Source: JADJPL01 sp964607915
GTDB lineage: Bacteria > Bacteroidota > Bacteroidia > Chitinophagales > Saprospiraceae
Reading direction: 5' to 3'
DNA: 39,451 nt
NCBI GenBank assembly: GCA_964607915.1
Contig: CAZSMU010000018.1
Coordinates: 1-39,451, forward strand
Shown here: positions 24,765 to 32,265 of the stretch, piece by piece
Position numbering within the stretch: position 1 is the first letter of the stretch
Layout of the letters: every line of letters starts with the position of its first letter
Notes under the pieces: model-generated
What the model was told of the DNA's origin: nothing
Databases searched by the model: none
Seen by the model: the letters and a program-made list of their open reading frames with translations, nothing else
Made by a program: the position numbers and the translations under genes

Positions 24765-25655
24765 CTACCGGATCACCAGGATCAGCTGTTGCGCCGGGCT
24801 ATCGGCCAGTTTCTCCGTGACGCTGCCGTACAGCAGGCGCTCCAGGGCGGCATGGCCCTGCGCGCCCATGACGATCAACCCCGCGCCATTGTGTTCCGCA
24901 AATTCGTGGATATGCAGTGCGGCGTTGGAATAGGTGTTTTCCAGGAATGTCACGTCGGCCTGCCGGTCGTCGAGGCCATTTTCTTTCATGAACTCAGCGC
25001 AGGTTGCCCGTGCTGACTGCCGCAACACCTGGCGGAATGCCTCAGTATCGAAGTTGCGCATATAGTAATCGGAGGGCGGCAGGTCTATGACGTAGAGGAA
25101 CTGCACCGATGCCCCTCCCTGAGCGGCCGCCAGAGCGGTAGCACTTTTCATCGAACGGGCGGAATTGGGCGAAAAATCAACGGGGGCCAGGATGCGCCCC
25201 AAGTCTTGCCCCTCGCTGTAGGGTACGAATAAGACGTGGCAGGCGCTGTGGCGCGCCAGGCGCCGCGCCGTGATTCCACTCCCTTCGCTTAGGCGCTTGC
25301 GGCCCGCGATCAGCACATCCACATGCTTGACCTCCAACCAATGCAAGAGCGTCTGGAACGGCTTGCCCTCTATGATTTCCACCTGCCATTCGACGCCCTC
25401 GAGAGAGCCGAAAAATTGTTCGGCCTTAGCCGACACCTGTGCGCGGAGCTGTTCGTCCAGAGGCTCTCGCGGAGCCATCTTCTCCCGGAACGCCCAGTCG
25501 GCATTTTCCGGAACTTGAAAATCAGGGGCGATATGGAGCAGGTAGATTTTTTTTATCCCCATCACAGGGGCCATTGCCGCTGTCGTGCGCAGCAACTTTT
25601 CGTCCATCGGGCTTAAATCCAGCGCGATTAGGGCGCGTTCGAACATCGGTTTCAT
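24765..25655 (-). CDS. Universal stress protein, tandem UspA domains
   Basis: The 296-residue cytoplasmic protein has two UspA domains. The first (1-150) starts MFERALIALDLSPMDEKLL and contains DVLIAGRKRLSEGSGITARR. The second (150-296) has RILAPVDFSPNSARSMKSA and the ATP-loop GAQGHAALERLLYGSVTEKL (G-x2-G-x9-GS pattern). Tandem UspA proteins are linked to stress resistance and nucleotide binding; the exact role is unknown. It lies downstream of hsp20 on the same strand, so both may answer to the same stress, though a full palindromic element separates them. Confidence 0.92.
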   Translation of the reverse strand: MKPMFERALIALDLSPMDEKLLRTTAAMAPVMGIKKIYLLHIAPDFQVPENADWAFREKMAPREPLDEQLRAQVSAKAEQFFGSLEGVEWQVEIIEGKPFQTLLHWLEVKHVDVLIAGRKRLSEGSGITARRLARHSACHVLFVPYSEGQDLGRILAPVDFSPNSARSMKSATALAAAQGGASVQFLYVIDLPPSDYYMRNFDTEAFRQVLRQSARATCAEFMKENGLDDRQADVTFLENTYSNAALHIHEFAEHNGAGLIVMGAQGHAALERLLYGSVTEKLADSPAQQLILVIR

Positions 25656-25691
25656 GGTTGTGGGTATTAGACTTGTAATCCTGTTTGTGCA

Positions 25692-25760
25692 TAGACTTGC
25701 TGCGGGGGGAGAAAAGAGCCTTTTTGACCCCTTGATGAACCCCTCGCAACAAGTCTAATA
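25692..25760. repeat. Palindromic intergenic element, full copy
   Basis: The left arm TAGACTTGCTGCGGGGGG leads to GAGAAAAGAGCCTTTTTGAC, then CCCTTGATGAACCCCTCGC and AACAAGTCTAATAA. The left half is type B and the right half type A. It lies between tandem minus-strand hsp20 and uspA. A solo TATTAGACTTGTAATC sits just before it at 25665-25680. Confidence 0.8.
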
Positions 25761-25801
25761 ACAGGGATTTCTCCACCGTCATCGCGCCGGGGATCTCCGA
25801 C

Positions 25802-26248
25802 TCAGCCCACCGGGATGCGAATATGTGTCTTGCCCTTCACCAGCGGGATATCTTCAAAAGACAGGGTCAGGATACCGTTTTCAAAGGTGGCCTCAATGGC
25901 GTCGCGGGCAATCTTCGGGGAGAGTTTGAAGCAGCGCTCGAAAGCATTGAAATCAAACTCCTCCAGGATAAATTCCGGTTGGGGGGCTTCGGCAGCCTGG
26001 TTCTTCTCTCCTCGCACCTTGAGCACATCGCCTTCCAACAGAATTTCGATTTCCTCTTTTGAAAAACCGGGCAGGGCCATTTGCAACTCAAAGGCCTTGC
26101 CTTTTTTCAACACATTTACCTTGGGTTCTCCTTCTTTTTTTCTTTGGATGTCAAATGCAGAGCGCCCGAGGAAGTGATCGCCATCAATGAGGTGGCCAAA
26201 GTCGCCCATGCGTTCAAACGCGTGGTTCCGGATTCTTGCAGTCCACAT
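25802..26248 (-). CDS. Small heat-shock protein (Hsp20/alpha-crystallin family)
   Basis: The 148-residue chaperone has the alpha-crystallin domain at about 45-145: KVNVLKKGKAFELQMALPGF, SKEEIEILLEGDVLKVRGE, FERCFKLSPKIARDAIEATF and the ENGILTLSFEDI signature. The C-terminal tail has the IxI-like motif HIRIPVG for oligomer contacts. It binds partly unfolded proteins without ATP. The ATG at 26248 gives a normal-length protein. It neighbours a universal stress gene on the same strand. Confidence 0.92.
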   Translation of the reverse strand: MWTARIRNHAFERMGDFGHLIDGDHFLGRSAFDIQRKKEGEPKVNVLKKGKAFELQMALPGFSKEEIEILLEGDVLKVRGEKNQAAEAPQPEFILEEFDFNAFERCFKLSPKIARDAIEATFENGILTLSFEDIPLVKGKTHIRIPVG

Positions 26249-26341
26249 AATGAATAGATTTTGGTTATACCCCCAAGTTGTCGCTCTTTGGGGAAATACC
26301 GACTGGCAATCGTCAGTCGCACGGGGTGATTTTGATCAATA

Positions 26342-26395
26342 ATAGACTTGTTGCGAGGGGTCAAAAAGCGCCTTTTCGACCCCGTACAACCGTCT
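26342..26395. repeat. Palindromic intergenic element, compact copy
   Basis: ATAGACTTGTTGCGAGGGG is joined to TCAAAAAGCGCCTTTTCGAC, then CCCGTACAACCGTCT. The segment between the two GAGGGG blocks seen in longer copies is missing. It ends 1 bp from the stop codon of the AraC-type regulator. Confidence 0.75.
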
Positions 26396-26396
26396 C

Positions 26397-28094
26397 CTAC
26401 TTCTTCAACAGGCGGTTGATGTGGTGGACACTGTACCCGACGCGATTGGCCAGCACTTCGCGATCTACATCTGGGTTTTCCGCCAGCAATTCCTGTATAT
26501 GGCGCAATTTGATGTTTCGGATGAGGTCGCCCGGCTTGATGCCGTACCGGCTTTCCAGGGCGCGGTACAGGGATTTCAAGGGAAGGCCGCTGTGTTGGCA
26601 CAGCGATTCGACCGTTACCATAGAGAGGTTTGCCTCGATATAGGCCTCCAGACTGGCCATGAGGTCGTCTTGCAGCGGGCTTTCTGAGACGGCTGCTTTT
26701 TCCAGGAGGGCTCGTTCAGCGGTTTTCCACTTTCGGAACAGCAGCAGGATGAACCATGCAGAAAGGACCAACGCTATCCCGAGCAGGAAGGTGATTTTCC
26801 GGGAGCTGAGATAAGGGGCTACCTCTTGTTGCAGGTTTGCTTTTGGCAAGTCCAGAGGGTTGAACTGTACCAATCCGTTCACGGTACCAAAATACAGAGT
26901 ATCCCCCACGCTCGCCACAGAACGGGCATTGAACTCCTTGTTGGGGAAAAATAACTCATAGCTCGTACTTCCTGGTAAAAAGCGGATCAGCCCGGAAATA
27001 GTGCTCACCCAAAGATAACCGGCTTCGTCCTTGGTGATACAGTAGGTCTCCAGGCCCGAAACCGGCAGGTTGGAAAAAGCCATCCGGGCGGGATGGTGGC
27101 TGCCGTCCCAAGTCCACAACCCGCTTTTGGAGCACGCCCACCAGGTGTCTCCGATTTTTTGGATATCGTTGTATTTTATTTCTGGAAAAGCCGATAATCG
27201 CTCCTGCGTTTTCCCATTCCAGGTATAAATGCCCCTGTTAGTCGCCAGGTAGAGTAGCCCATCCTTGAAAAACAGATTTTGTACGCCTACAGAAAGAGAG
27301 GTAGCCATTAGGGAATCCCCTTCCCACTTCAGCAAGCCGAGGGTCGAACCCGCCCAAATGGCGTCATACGCTTTGGCTATACAGGAAAGCTCCATCTCCC
27401 GATTCTTCCTCAATGCCATTTGGACGTATACCCTGCGCAAGGATTGGTCTTCTACATTGAAAATCAACAAATTTCTATCGGGAATGAGCAATTGGCGTTC
27501 ATCGAGGGGAAGGATGTTGCCGTTTGAATACAAAAAATCAGGTCCCATCAGTTCCTCGTTGAGGAACAAACCGTCGTAGGTACCCACATAAATTCCCCGA
27601 TCAGAAGGAAGGATACCGCGTACCGAGAGACCCGGAAGGCTGATTTTGAAGCTCCGATGGATTCGAAAGGCATGCAAGTCCTGGCCATTCGTCACCCAGA
27701 TACGACCTTCTTTATCGCGAGCGGTAAAAATCTGGGTAGAGGCCCCCGGTATGAATTTCGCCCAGTGCATGTTTTCCTTCCAGGGCTCCAGGACAGTAAC
27801 GCCCTGCCGTGTTAGACCTTCAAAGGTCTGCAACTCCCCATTGTAGTACATCAGACACTCACGGGCTTCCATAGCCCCTGTTTTTTGGATTTTTTTTCCG
27901 TCAAAGGTATAGACGATATTCTTGCTGTTGAACCAAATCGTCCCATCCCCATCTCCCGCCATGGAAATGATGCTGCCTTGGAACGGCATAAAGTCCACGA
28001 ACGAAGTATCCTGTGCGCTCGCGGTGATTCGGCACGCAAGAGAGTACAGAAGGAGCCACCCTATTCTGATTCGATAAAGACGGACATTGATCAT
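26397..28094 (-). CDS. Membrane-bound sensor/AraC-type regulator with beta-propeller input
   Basis: The 565-residue protein has a signal or anchor (GWLLLYSLACRITASAQ) and a ~400-residue extracytoplasmic region. That region has repeated propeller blades of the two-component-regulator type (GTIWFNSKN, GRIWVTNGQDLHAF, GIYVGTYDGLF, LLYLATNRGIYTWNG, GYLWVSTISGLIRF). A TM helix follows at ~433-453 (ITFLLGIALVLSAWFILLLF). A cytoplasmic AraC-type HTH ends the protein (SLCQHSGLPLKSLYRALESR, IKLRHIQELLAENPD, VGYSVHHINRLLKK). No histidine kinase or receiver domain is present, so it would act as a one-component membrane regulator. The C-terminus stops at RLLKK, about 10 residues short of the usual YFGVTPSEYR end, right beside a palindromic element. 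Confidence 0.82.
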   Translation of the reverse strand: MINVRLYRIRIGWLLLYSLACRITASAQDTSFVDFMPFQGSIISMAGDGDGTIWFNSKNIVYTFDGKKIQKTGAMEARECLMYYNGELQTFEGLTRQGVTVLEPWKENMHWAKFIPGASTQIFTARDKEGRIWVTNGQDLHAFRIHRSFKISLPGLSVRGILPSDRGIYVGTYDGLFLNEELMGPDFLYSNGNILPLDERQLLIPDRNLLIFNVEDQSLRRVYVQMALRKNREMELSCIAKAYDAIWAGSTLGLLKWEGDSLMATSLSVGVQNLFFKDGLLYLATNRGIYTWNGKTQERLSAFPEIKYNDIQKIGDTWWACSKSGLWTWDGSHHPARMAFSNLPVSGLETYCITKDEAGYLWVSTISGLIRFLPGSTSYELFFPNKEFNARSVASVGDTLYFGTVNGLVQFNPLDLPKANLQQEVAPYLSSRKITFLLGIALVLSAWFILLLFRKWKTAERALLEKAAVSESPLQDDLMASLEAYIEANLSMVTVESLCQHSGLPLKSLYRALESRYGIKPGDLIRNIKLRHIQELLAENPDVDREVLANRVGYSVHHINRLLKK

Positions 28095-28195
28095 CTACAG
28101 AAGACTGAATATAGCTATACCTCAGTGCAATAGGTTTTATGCAAATTTTCAGGACAGGTTAGATAAAATGCACAAAACCTGTTGACGCGAGATAT

Positions 28196-28260
28196 AGCTT
28201 CTTGCAAGGGGTATCAACAAGAAGGACAAAGTATCTTTTTTGTACTCACGCAAACGCTTC
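28196..28260. repeat. Palindromic intergenic element, strongly diverged copy
   Basis: AGCTTCTTGCAAGGGG then TATCAACAAGAAGGACAAAG follows the type A arm. TCTTTTTTGTACTCACGC recalls a degraded type B right half. Confidence 0.4.
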
Positions 28261-28290
28261 TGAGGAATATAGCAGCACTATGGAAACTAA

Positions 28291-28353
28291 GGCGCAGGGT
28301 GGGTAAAAAGGGTCTTTTTGACTCCTTGATGATTCTTCTCGCAACAAGTTTGA
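28291..28353. repeat. Palindromic intergenic element, diverged copy
   Basis: GGCGCAGGGTGGGTAAAAAG then GGTCTTTTTGACTCCTTGAT, GATTCTTCTCGC and AACAAGTTT. The right half is a clear type A arm with scattered changes; the left half is weak. Confidence 0.6.
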
Positions 28354-28610
28354 CAAAAGTATGAATAATGCAGGGGTCCAGTCCTTTGAGATAGCCATAA
28401 CAAGACGAACAAATGTAAATCTTTCCCTTATCTTTTCATAGCCTGATTTTTGTCCCGGGGTCACATAAAACGTGTAAAGTTGATAAAAGTCAGCGTATTA
28501 GTGTGATCTAAACCTTATCTTGAAGGGCATAAAACCGCTTTTTGTCCCTGTGTTTGCAGTTTTTTAGAAGGGTATTTTTTTCTCTCAGAAAGGTACAAAA
28601 TTACCAGGAT

Positions 28611-28790
28611 ATGTTTAGTTCGCATGCACATACCAAACTCTTCACCATGGCGCTTTTTATCTCTACCGCCCTCAATTGTGGTACGGCTTCCGATGGATGG
28701 GTCAAATATGACGGTGGCACGTTTTCCATGGAGCACCCTGCAGATTGGGGGGTACAGGTACAGGAAGAGGGGCTCATCCGCATCGAATAG
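28611..28790 (+). pseudogene. Truncated lipoprotein remnant
   Basis: A 59-codon frame has a signal-like start (KLFTMALFISTALNC, a lipobox-like Cys23). It continues into DGWVKYDGGTFSMEHPADWG, typical of the start of lipoproteins with a PsbP-like or similar secreted domain (pattern W-x-Y-x-x-x-x-F-S-M-x-x-P-x-x-W). The protein then ends at TAG exactly where a palindromic-element right end begins (28791). It reads as a cut-off gene. It could also be an intact short lipoprotein. Confidence 0.5.
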
Positions 28791-28809
28791 CAACCCTCGC
28801 AACAAGTCT
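28791..28809. repeat. Palindromic intergenic element, right end only
   Basis: CAACCCTCGCAACAAGTCT matches the right end and abuts the stop codon of the truncated lipoprotein. Confidence 0.6.
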
Positions 28810-28834
28810 TTTAAAAAATGCAGCAATCCTGTTG

Positions 28835-28842
28835 TATCTTTG
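28835..28842 (+). promoter_or_regulatory. -7 element of the ABC transporter operon
   Basis: TATCTTTG fits TAnnTTTG and lies 4 bp before the ATG at 28847, implying a leaderless transcript for the first operon gene. No clear -33 TTTG at 19-21 bp. Confidence 0.45.
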
Positions 28843-28846
28843 CCCC

Positions 28847-29491
28847 ATGTTATACACGAGCCACCTGCAATATTCGTACAGCGGCGGACGACCGCTGCAG
28901 TTCCCCGATATCCGGCTGGGACAGGGGGAACACTGGCTGATGCTGGGCCAATCGGGCAGCGGCAAAACGACGCTGCTGCACTTGATTGGGGGACTGCTCT
29001 CCCCTTCCGCCGGCCATATCCAACTGGGAGACGTAGCTATGGAGACCCTGCATGGCAGGGCGCTGGATCGCTTCCGCGGACAGCATATCGGCATCGTTTT
29101 CCAAAAGCCACACTTCATAAGGGCCCTCAGCGTGGAAGAAAACCTGATCTTGGCGCAGACCCTCGCCGGTAACGCTCCCGATCGCAGCCGGATAGACGCA
29201 CTGACCGAGCGCCTCGGTATAGCACACAAACGCCACTCCAGACCTGCCCAACTGAGCGCAGGCGAACAACAACGCGCCGCCATCGCCCGCGCCCTGGTCA
29301 ACCGTCCGCTGCTCATCCTGGCCGATGAGCCCAGCTCTGCCCTCGATGACCACAACGCCCGCGAAGTGGCCGACCTGCTCGAAGAACAGGCCACAGCCGC
29401 CCAGGCCACCCTGCTCATCGTCACCCACGACAACCGCCTCAAAAGCCGCTTTCCAAATCAAATCTCCCTGCAACCGAACCACAGCGCATGA
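28847..29491 (+). CDS. ABC transporter ATP-binding protein (LolD/MacB type)
   Basis: The 214-residue ATPase has Walker A GQSGSGKT (34-41), the Q-loop in GIVFQKPHF, signature LSAGEQQRAAIARAL (second G of LSGGQ changed to A), Walker B LLILADEPSSALD and the H-loop VTHD. Such ATPases drive FtsX-type permeases, which usually move or extrude lipoproteins, metals or peptides rather than importing substrates. The stop overlaps the next start by ATGA, so ATPase and permease are translationally coupled. The start at 28847 is chosen for the -7 element just ahead and because upstream codons belong to the element and remnant. Confidence 0.92.
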   Translation: MLYTSHLQYSYSGGRPLQFPDIRLGQGEHWLMLGQSGSGKTTLLHLIGGLLSPSAGHIQLGDVAMETLHGRALDRFRGQHIGIVFQKPHFIRALSVEENLILAQTLAGNAPDRSRIDALTERLGIAHKRHSRPAQLSAGEQQRAAIARALVNRPLLILADEPSSALDDHNAREVADLLEEQATAAQATLLIVTHDNRLKSRFPNQISLQPNHSA

Positions 29492-30723
29492 ATCTGCTTT
29501 TGCTCAGTTGGAAAAATTTGTGGCACAAACCGCTGTCGCTGACCCTCAGCCTCGCTCTCTTCGCCTTGGGCGTCGGCCTGGTCTCCCTCCTGCTTCTGGT
29601 CAATCGGCAATTGGAAGACAAGTTCGAAAAAAATCTGGCCGGCATAGACCTGGTCATTGGCGCCAAAGGCAGCCCCTTGCAGCTCATCCTGGCGGGCATG
29701 TACCACATTGACGCCCCTACCGGCAATATCCCCATCCGGGAAGTGCGCCCTTTCCTCAACCCGCGACACCCGTTCATCCAAAGGGCAGTACCCCTGTCCC
29801 TGGGCGATAGCTATCGCGCCTACCGAATCGTCGGCACAACGCCCGCCTTCCTGGACCTGTACCAGGCCAGCATCGCAGAAGGGAGAATGTTCCAGAAACC
29901 GCTGGAGGTCGTCGTCGGTGCCGCAGCAGCCCACGCCTTAAAACTCAAACTGGGTGATTCCTTCTACAGCTCCCACGGGCTGGCAGAAGACATGGACATG
30001 GAACACCGCGACGCCGGCGCTTTCCGCGTCTGCGGCATCCTACAACCCACCGGCTCAGTAGCCGACCAGCTCATCCTCACCGCTACCCAGTCCATCTGGG
30101 CAGTACATGCCCATGGGGCAGAGGAAGCACATGCCGCACACGAAGACATCTCCCGCCCCCTGACCGACTACCCCGAGGAGTCCATCACTACCGTCCTGCT
30201 CCAGTTCAAAGGGCGCAACATACAGACGCTCAACATGCAGCGGGGTATCAACGAAAACACGAATCTACAGGCTGCCACCCCGGCCATCGAAATCACGCGC
30301 TTGTACAGCCTCCTGGGCGTAGGGGCCGACGCCTTGCGCTGGTTGGCGTTCATCATCATCGCCGTCTCCGGGCTCAGCATTTTTATCTCCCTCTACGCCT
30401 CCCTTAAGGAACGGCGCTACGAATTAGCGCTTATGCGCTCCTTAGGTGCCCCCCCCTCCAAAATATTCGCCATGATTGTCCTGGAAGGCCTCCTGATAGC
30501 CGGCTTCGGCTATATGGCTGGTATTGCCCTCAGCCATAGTGGTATGCAAATCCTCGCCAGCTACATGCAAGATGCCTACCGCTATTCCTTCTCCGGCGCT
30601 TTATTTCTGCGGGAGGAGGGCTACCTCGCCCTGGGAGCCCTGGGCGTCGGCCTGCTGGCAGCGCTCATCCCCGCCGTCCAGGCAAGCCGTACCGATATAC
30701 ATACCACCCTTTCCGAAGGCTAA
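29488..30723 (+). CDS. FtsX/MacB-type ABC transporter permease
   Basis: The 411-residue permease has one N-terminal helix (SLTLSLALFALGVGLVSLLLL). A ~230-residue periplasmic MacB-PCD-like domain follows (DLVIGAKGSPLQLILAGMYH, RPFLNPRHPFIQRAVPLSLG). Three C-terminal helices include the FtsX signature LYASLKERRYELALMRSLGA. It pairs with the ATPase just upstream. The IDLVIGAKGSPLQLIL motif matches the permease type found next to DUF3299 or zinc-related ABC systems, which points to an export or envelope function; I cannot name the cargo. Confidence 0.9.
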   Translation: MNLLLLSWKNLWHKPLSLTLSLALFALGVGLVSLLLLVNRQLEDKFEKNLAGIDLVIGAKGSPLQLILAGMYHIDAPTGNIPIREVRPFLNPRHPFIQRAVPLSLGDSYRAYRIVGTTPAFLDLYQASIAEGRMFQKPLEVVVGAAAAHALKLKLGDSFYSSHGLAEDMDMEHRDAGAFRVCGILQPTGSVADQLILTATQSIWAVHAHGAEEAHAAHEDISRPLTDYPEESITTVLLQFKGRNIQTLNMQRGINENTNLQAATPAIEITRLYSLLGVGADALRWLAFIIIAVSGLSIFISLYASLKERRYELALMRSLGAPPSKIFAMIVLEGLLIAGFGYMAGIALSHSGMQILASYMQDAYRYSFSGALFLREEGYLALGALGVGLLAALIPAVQASRTDIHTTLSEG

Positions 30724-30735
30724 CGTCATCTGCCC

Positions 30736-31752
30736 ATGCGCTACTACATCGCTTCGCTCCTGGCTCTCCTCGGCATCGCTTCTGCCTCCGCACAGCGCCC
30801 ATACGGAAAAGAGCCCCTTGCCCATACCTACTCTATCGTCGCCATAGATCCCCAGACAGGGGATATGGGCGTAGCGGTACAGTCCCACTGGTTCGCTACC
30901 GGTACCATCGTAATATGGGGCGAGGCCGGTGTAGGGACGGTTGCTACCCAATCCTTCGTCAACCCGGCCCTTGGGCAGGATGGCCTGGCCCTGATGCGGA
31001 AAGGCATGTCAGCCTCCGAAGCGTTGGCCCACCTGATTGCCAGCGACGAAGGCCGCGATTTCCGGCAATTGGCCCTACTCGATGCAAAGGGCGGTGTATC
31101 CGCCTATACCGGTGCCAAGTGCATAGAGGCCGCAGGACATATCGAAGGGGAAGGATTTTCGGTGCAAGCGAATCTCATGGGCAACGAGTCGGTGTGGCCT
31201 GCCATGGCACAAGCCTTTCAGCAAAGCCAGGGACTGCCCTTGGCCGAACGCCTGCTCCGCACCCTGGAAGCCGCCGAAGCACAAGGGGGAGATATCCGGG
31301 GCAAACAATCGGCAGCCCTGCTCGTCGTCTCCGCGCAAAATACGGGCCAGCCCTGGGTTGACCGCAAAATAGACCTGCGCATCGACGACCACCCCGCCCC
31401 TCTGGTCGAACTGCGCCGCCTACTGGCGGTCCACCAGGCGTACGGCTTTATGAATGCCGGCGACCTGGCGGTCGAAAAAGGCGATATGCAAAAAGCAATG
31501 GAAGCCTATGGCGCAGCCGAAGCCCTGTTTCCCGATAACCTCGAAATGAAGTACTGGCACGCGATTGCACTGGCCAACTCCGGCCGGCTCCAGGAAGCCC
31601 TCCCGCTGTTCGGCGCAGTCTTTAAAAAAGATGGCAACTGGAAAATCCTCACGCCGCGCCTGACCAAAAATGGTATGCTCACCGTTTCCGATACAGACCT
31701 CAACGCCATACTCCAACTGCCCGCCAAACCCATCCGGAAACCAAAAGACTGA
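30736..31752 (+). CDS. Secreted DUF1028 protein with TPR-like C-terminus
   Basis: The 338-residue protein has a signal peptide (MRYYIASLLALLGIASASAQ). The DUF1028 domain is at about 28-240: AHTYSIVAIDPQTGDMGVAVQSHWFATG, GVGTVATQSFVNPALGQDGL, ANLMGNESVW and IRGKQSAALLVV. The fold is thought to be Ntn-hydrolase-like, with uncertain activity. The C-terminal ~90 residues hold helical repeats like TPRs (GDMQKAMEAYGAAEALFPDN, LANSGRLQEALPLFGAVFKK). It follows the permease by 12 bp and is probably in the same operon. Confidence 0.85.
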   Translation: MRYYIASLLALLGIASASAQRPYGKEPLAHTYSIVAIDPQTGDMGVAVQSHWFATGTIVIWGEAGVGTVATQSFVNPALGQDGLALMRKGMSASEALAHLIASDEGRDFRQLALLDAKGGVSAYTGAKCIEAAGHIEGEGFSVQANLMGNESVWPAMAQAFQQSQGLPLAERLLRTLEAAEAQGGDIRGKQSAALLVVSAQNTGQPWVDRKIDLRIDDHPAPLVELRRLLAVHQAYGFMNAGDLAVEKGDMQKAMEAYGAAEALFPDNLEMKYWHAIALANSGRLQEALPLFGAVFKKDGNWKILTPRLTKNGMLTVSDTDLNAILQLPAKPIRKPKD

Positions 31753-31796
31753 GTTTTTCGTTTCTTTTAAAGTACCTGTCTAATCCGAAAACAACC

Positions 31797-32252
31797 ATGT
31801 GGAAAAGAATCAGCCTGCTCTTGCTCTTCGCCGGAATCCTGGCCGCCCCCGCCCAACTCGGTGCACAGTCCAAAAACTTATGGACCACCCTTGGCAAGGT
31901 AACCTTCAAGAAACAGTACGACGAAATGTTGGGCTTCAAAGTGGATGTGCCCGTTTTTGCCGATGAAATCCGCGCCCTAAATGGCAAAATGGTCGAAATC
32001 AAAGGCTATATCATCCCCGTCGAAGGCTATAAAAACCAAAAAGAGTTCGTCTTCTCCGCATTTCCCTACAGCATGTGCTTCTTCTGCGGAGGTGCCGGCC
32101 CAGAAACGGTCATGGAAGTTTTTTCCAAAGAACCTATAAAGTACACCGCCGAAGCCATCGTCATACGCGGCAAACTGGAGTTGAACGACTCCGACGTAAA
32201 CCGCCTGATGTATATCCTGAACAACGCGGAGTTGCTGCGCGTCGCCGAGTAA
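31797..32252 (+). CDS. Periplasmic CxxC protein, DUF3299-like
   Basis: The 151-residue protein has a signal peptide (LLLLFAGILAAPAQLGAQ). An OB-like domain includes LNGKMVEIKGYIIPVE, then FSAFPYSMCFFCGGAGPETV with Cys94 and Cys97, and ends VNRLMYILNNAELLRV. The 'G(Y/F)(I/V)(I/V)P then CxxCGG' layout resembles DUF3299, found beside ABC ATPase/permease pairs in zinc-regulated clusters of other bacteria. A metal-chaperone or redox role is possible by that context. It is the last gene of the ABC/DUF1028 set (44 bp gap) and is convergent with metF. Confidence 0.72.
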   Translation: MWKRISLLLLFAGILAAPAQLGAQSKNLWTTLGKVTFKKQYDEMLGFKVDVPVFADEIRALNGKMVEIKGYIIPVEGYKNQKEFVFSAFPYSMCFFCGGAGPETVMEVFSKEPIKYTAEAIVIRGKLELNDSDVNRLMYILNNAELLRVAE

Positions 32253-32265
32253 ATAGAATCCTAGC

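Larger units (their letters stand above)
28095..28610. other. Gene-poor intergenic stretch with two diverged palindromic elements
   Basis: No convincing coding region is seen here. The interval holds the upstream region of the AraC-type regulator, a small ACAGGTT/AACCTGT inverted repeat (28153-28181), and two diverged copies of the dispersed palindrome at 28196-28260 and 28291-28353. From 28354 to 28610 the DNA is AT-rich with no ORF that looks real. Confidence 0.6.

Noticed and set aside
16815..28809. CRISPR array
   Set aside because: The repeats are palindromes at irregular spacing of hundreds to thousands of bases with genes between them, not short direct repeats with uniform spacers.
28774..29442. 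Minus-strand ORF opposite the ABC ATPase
   Set aside because: Shadow of a clear ATP-binding protein with intact Walker motifs on the plus strand.
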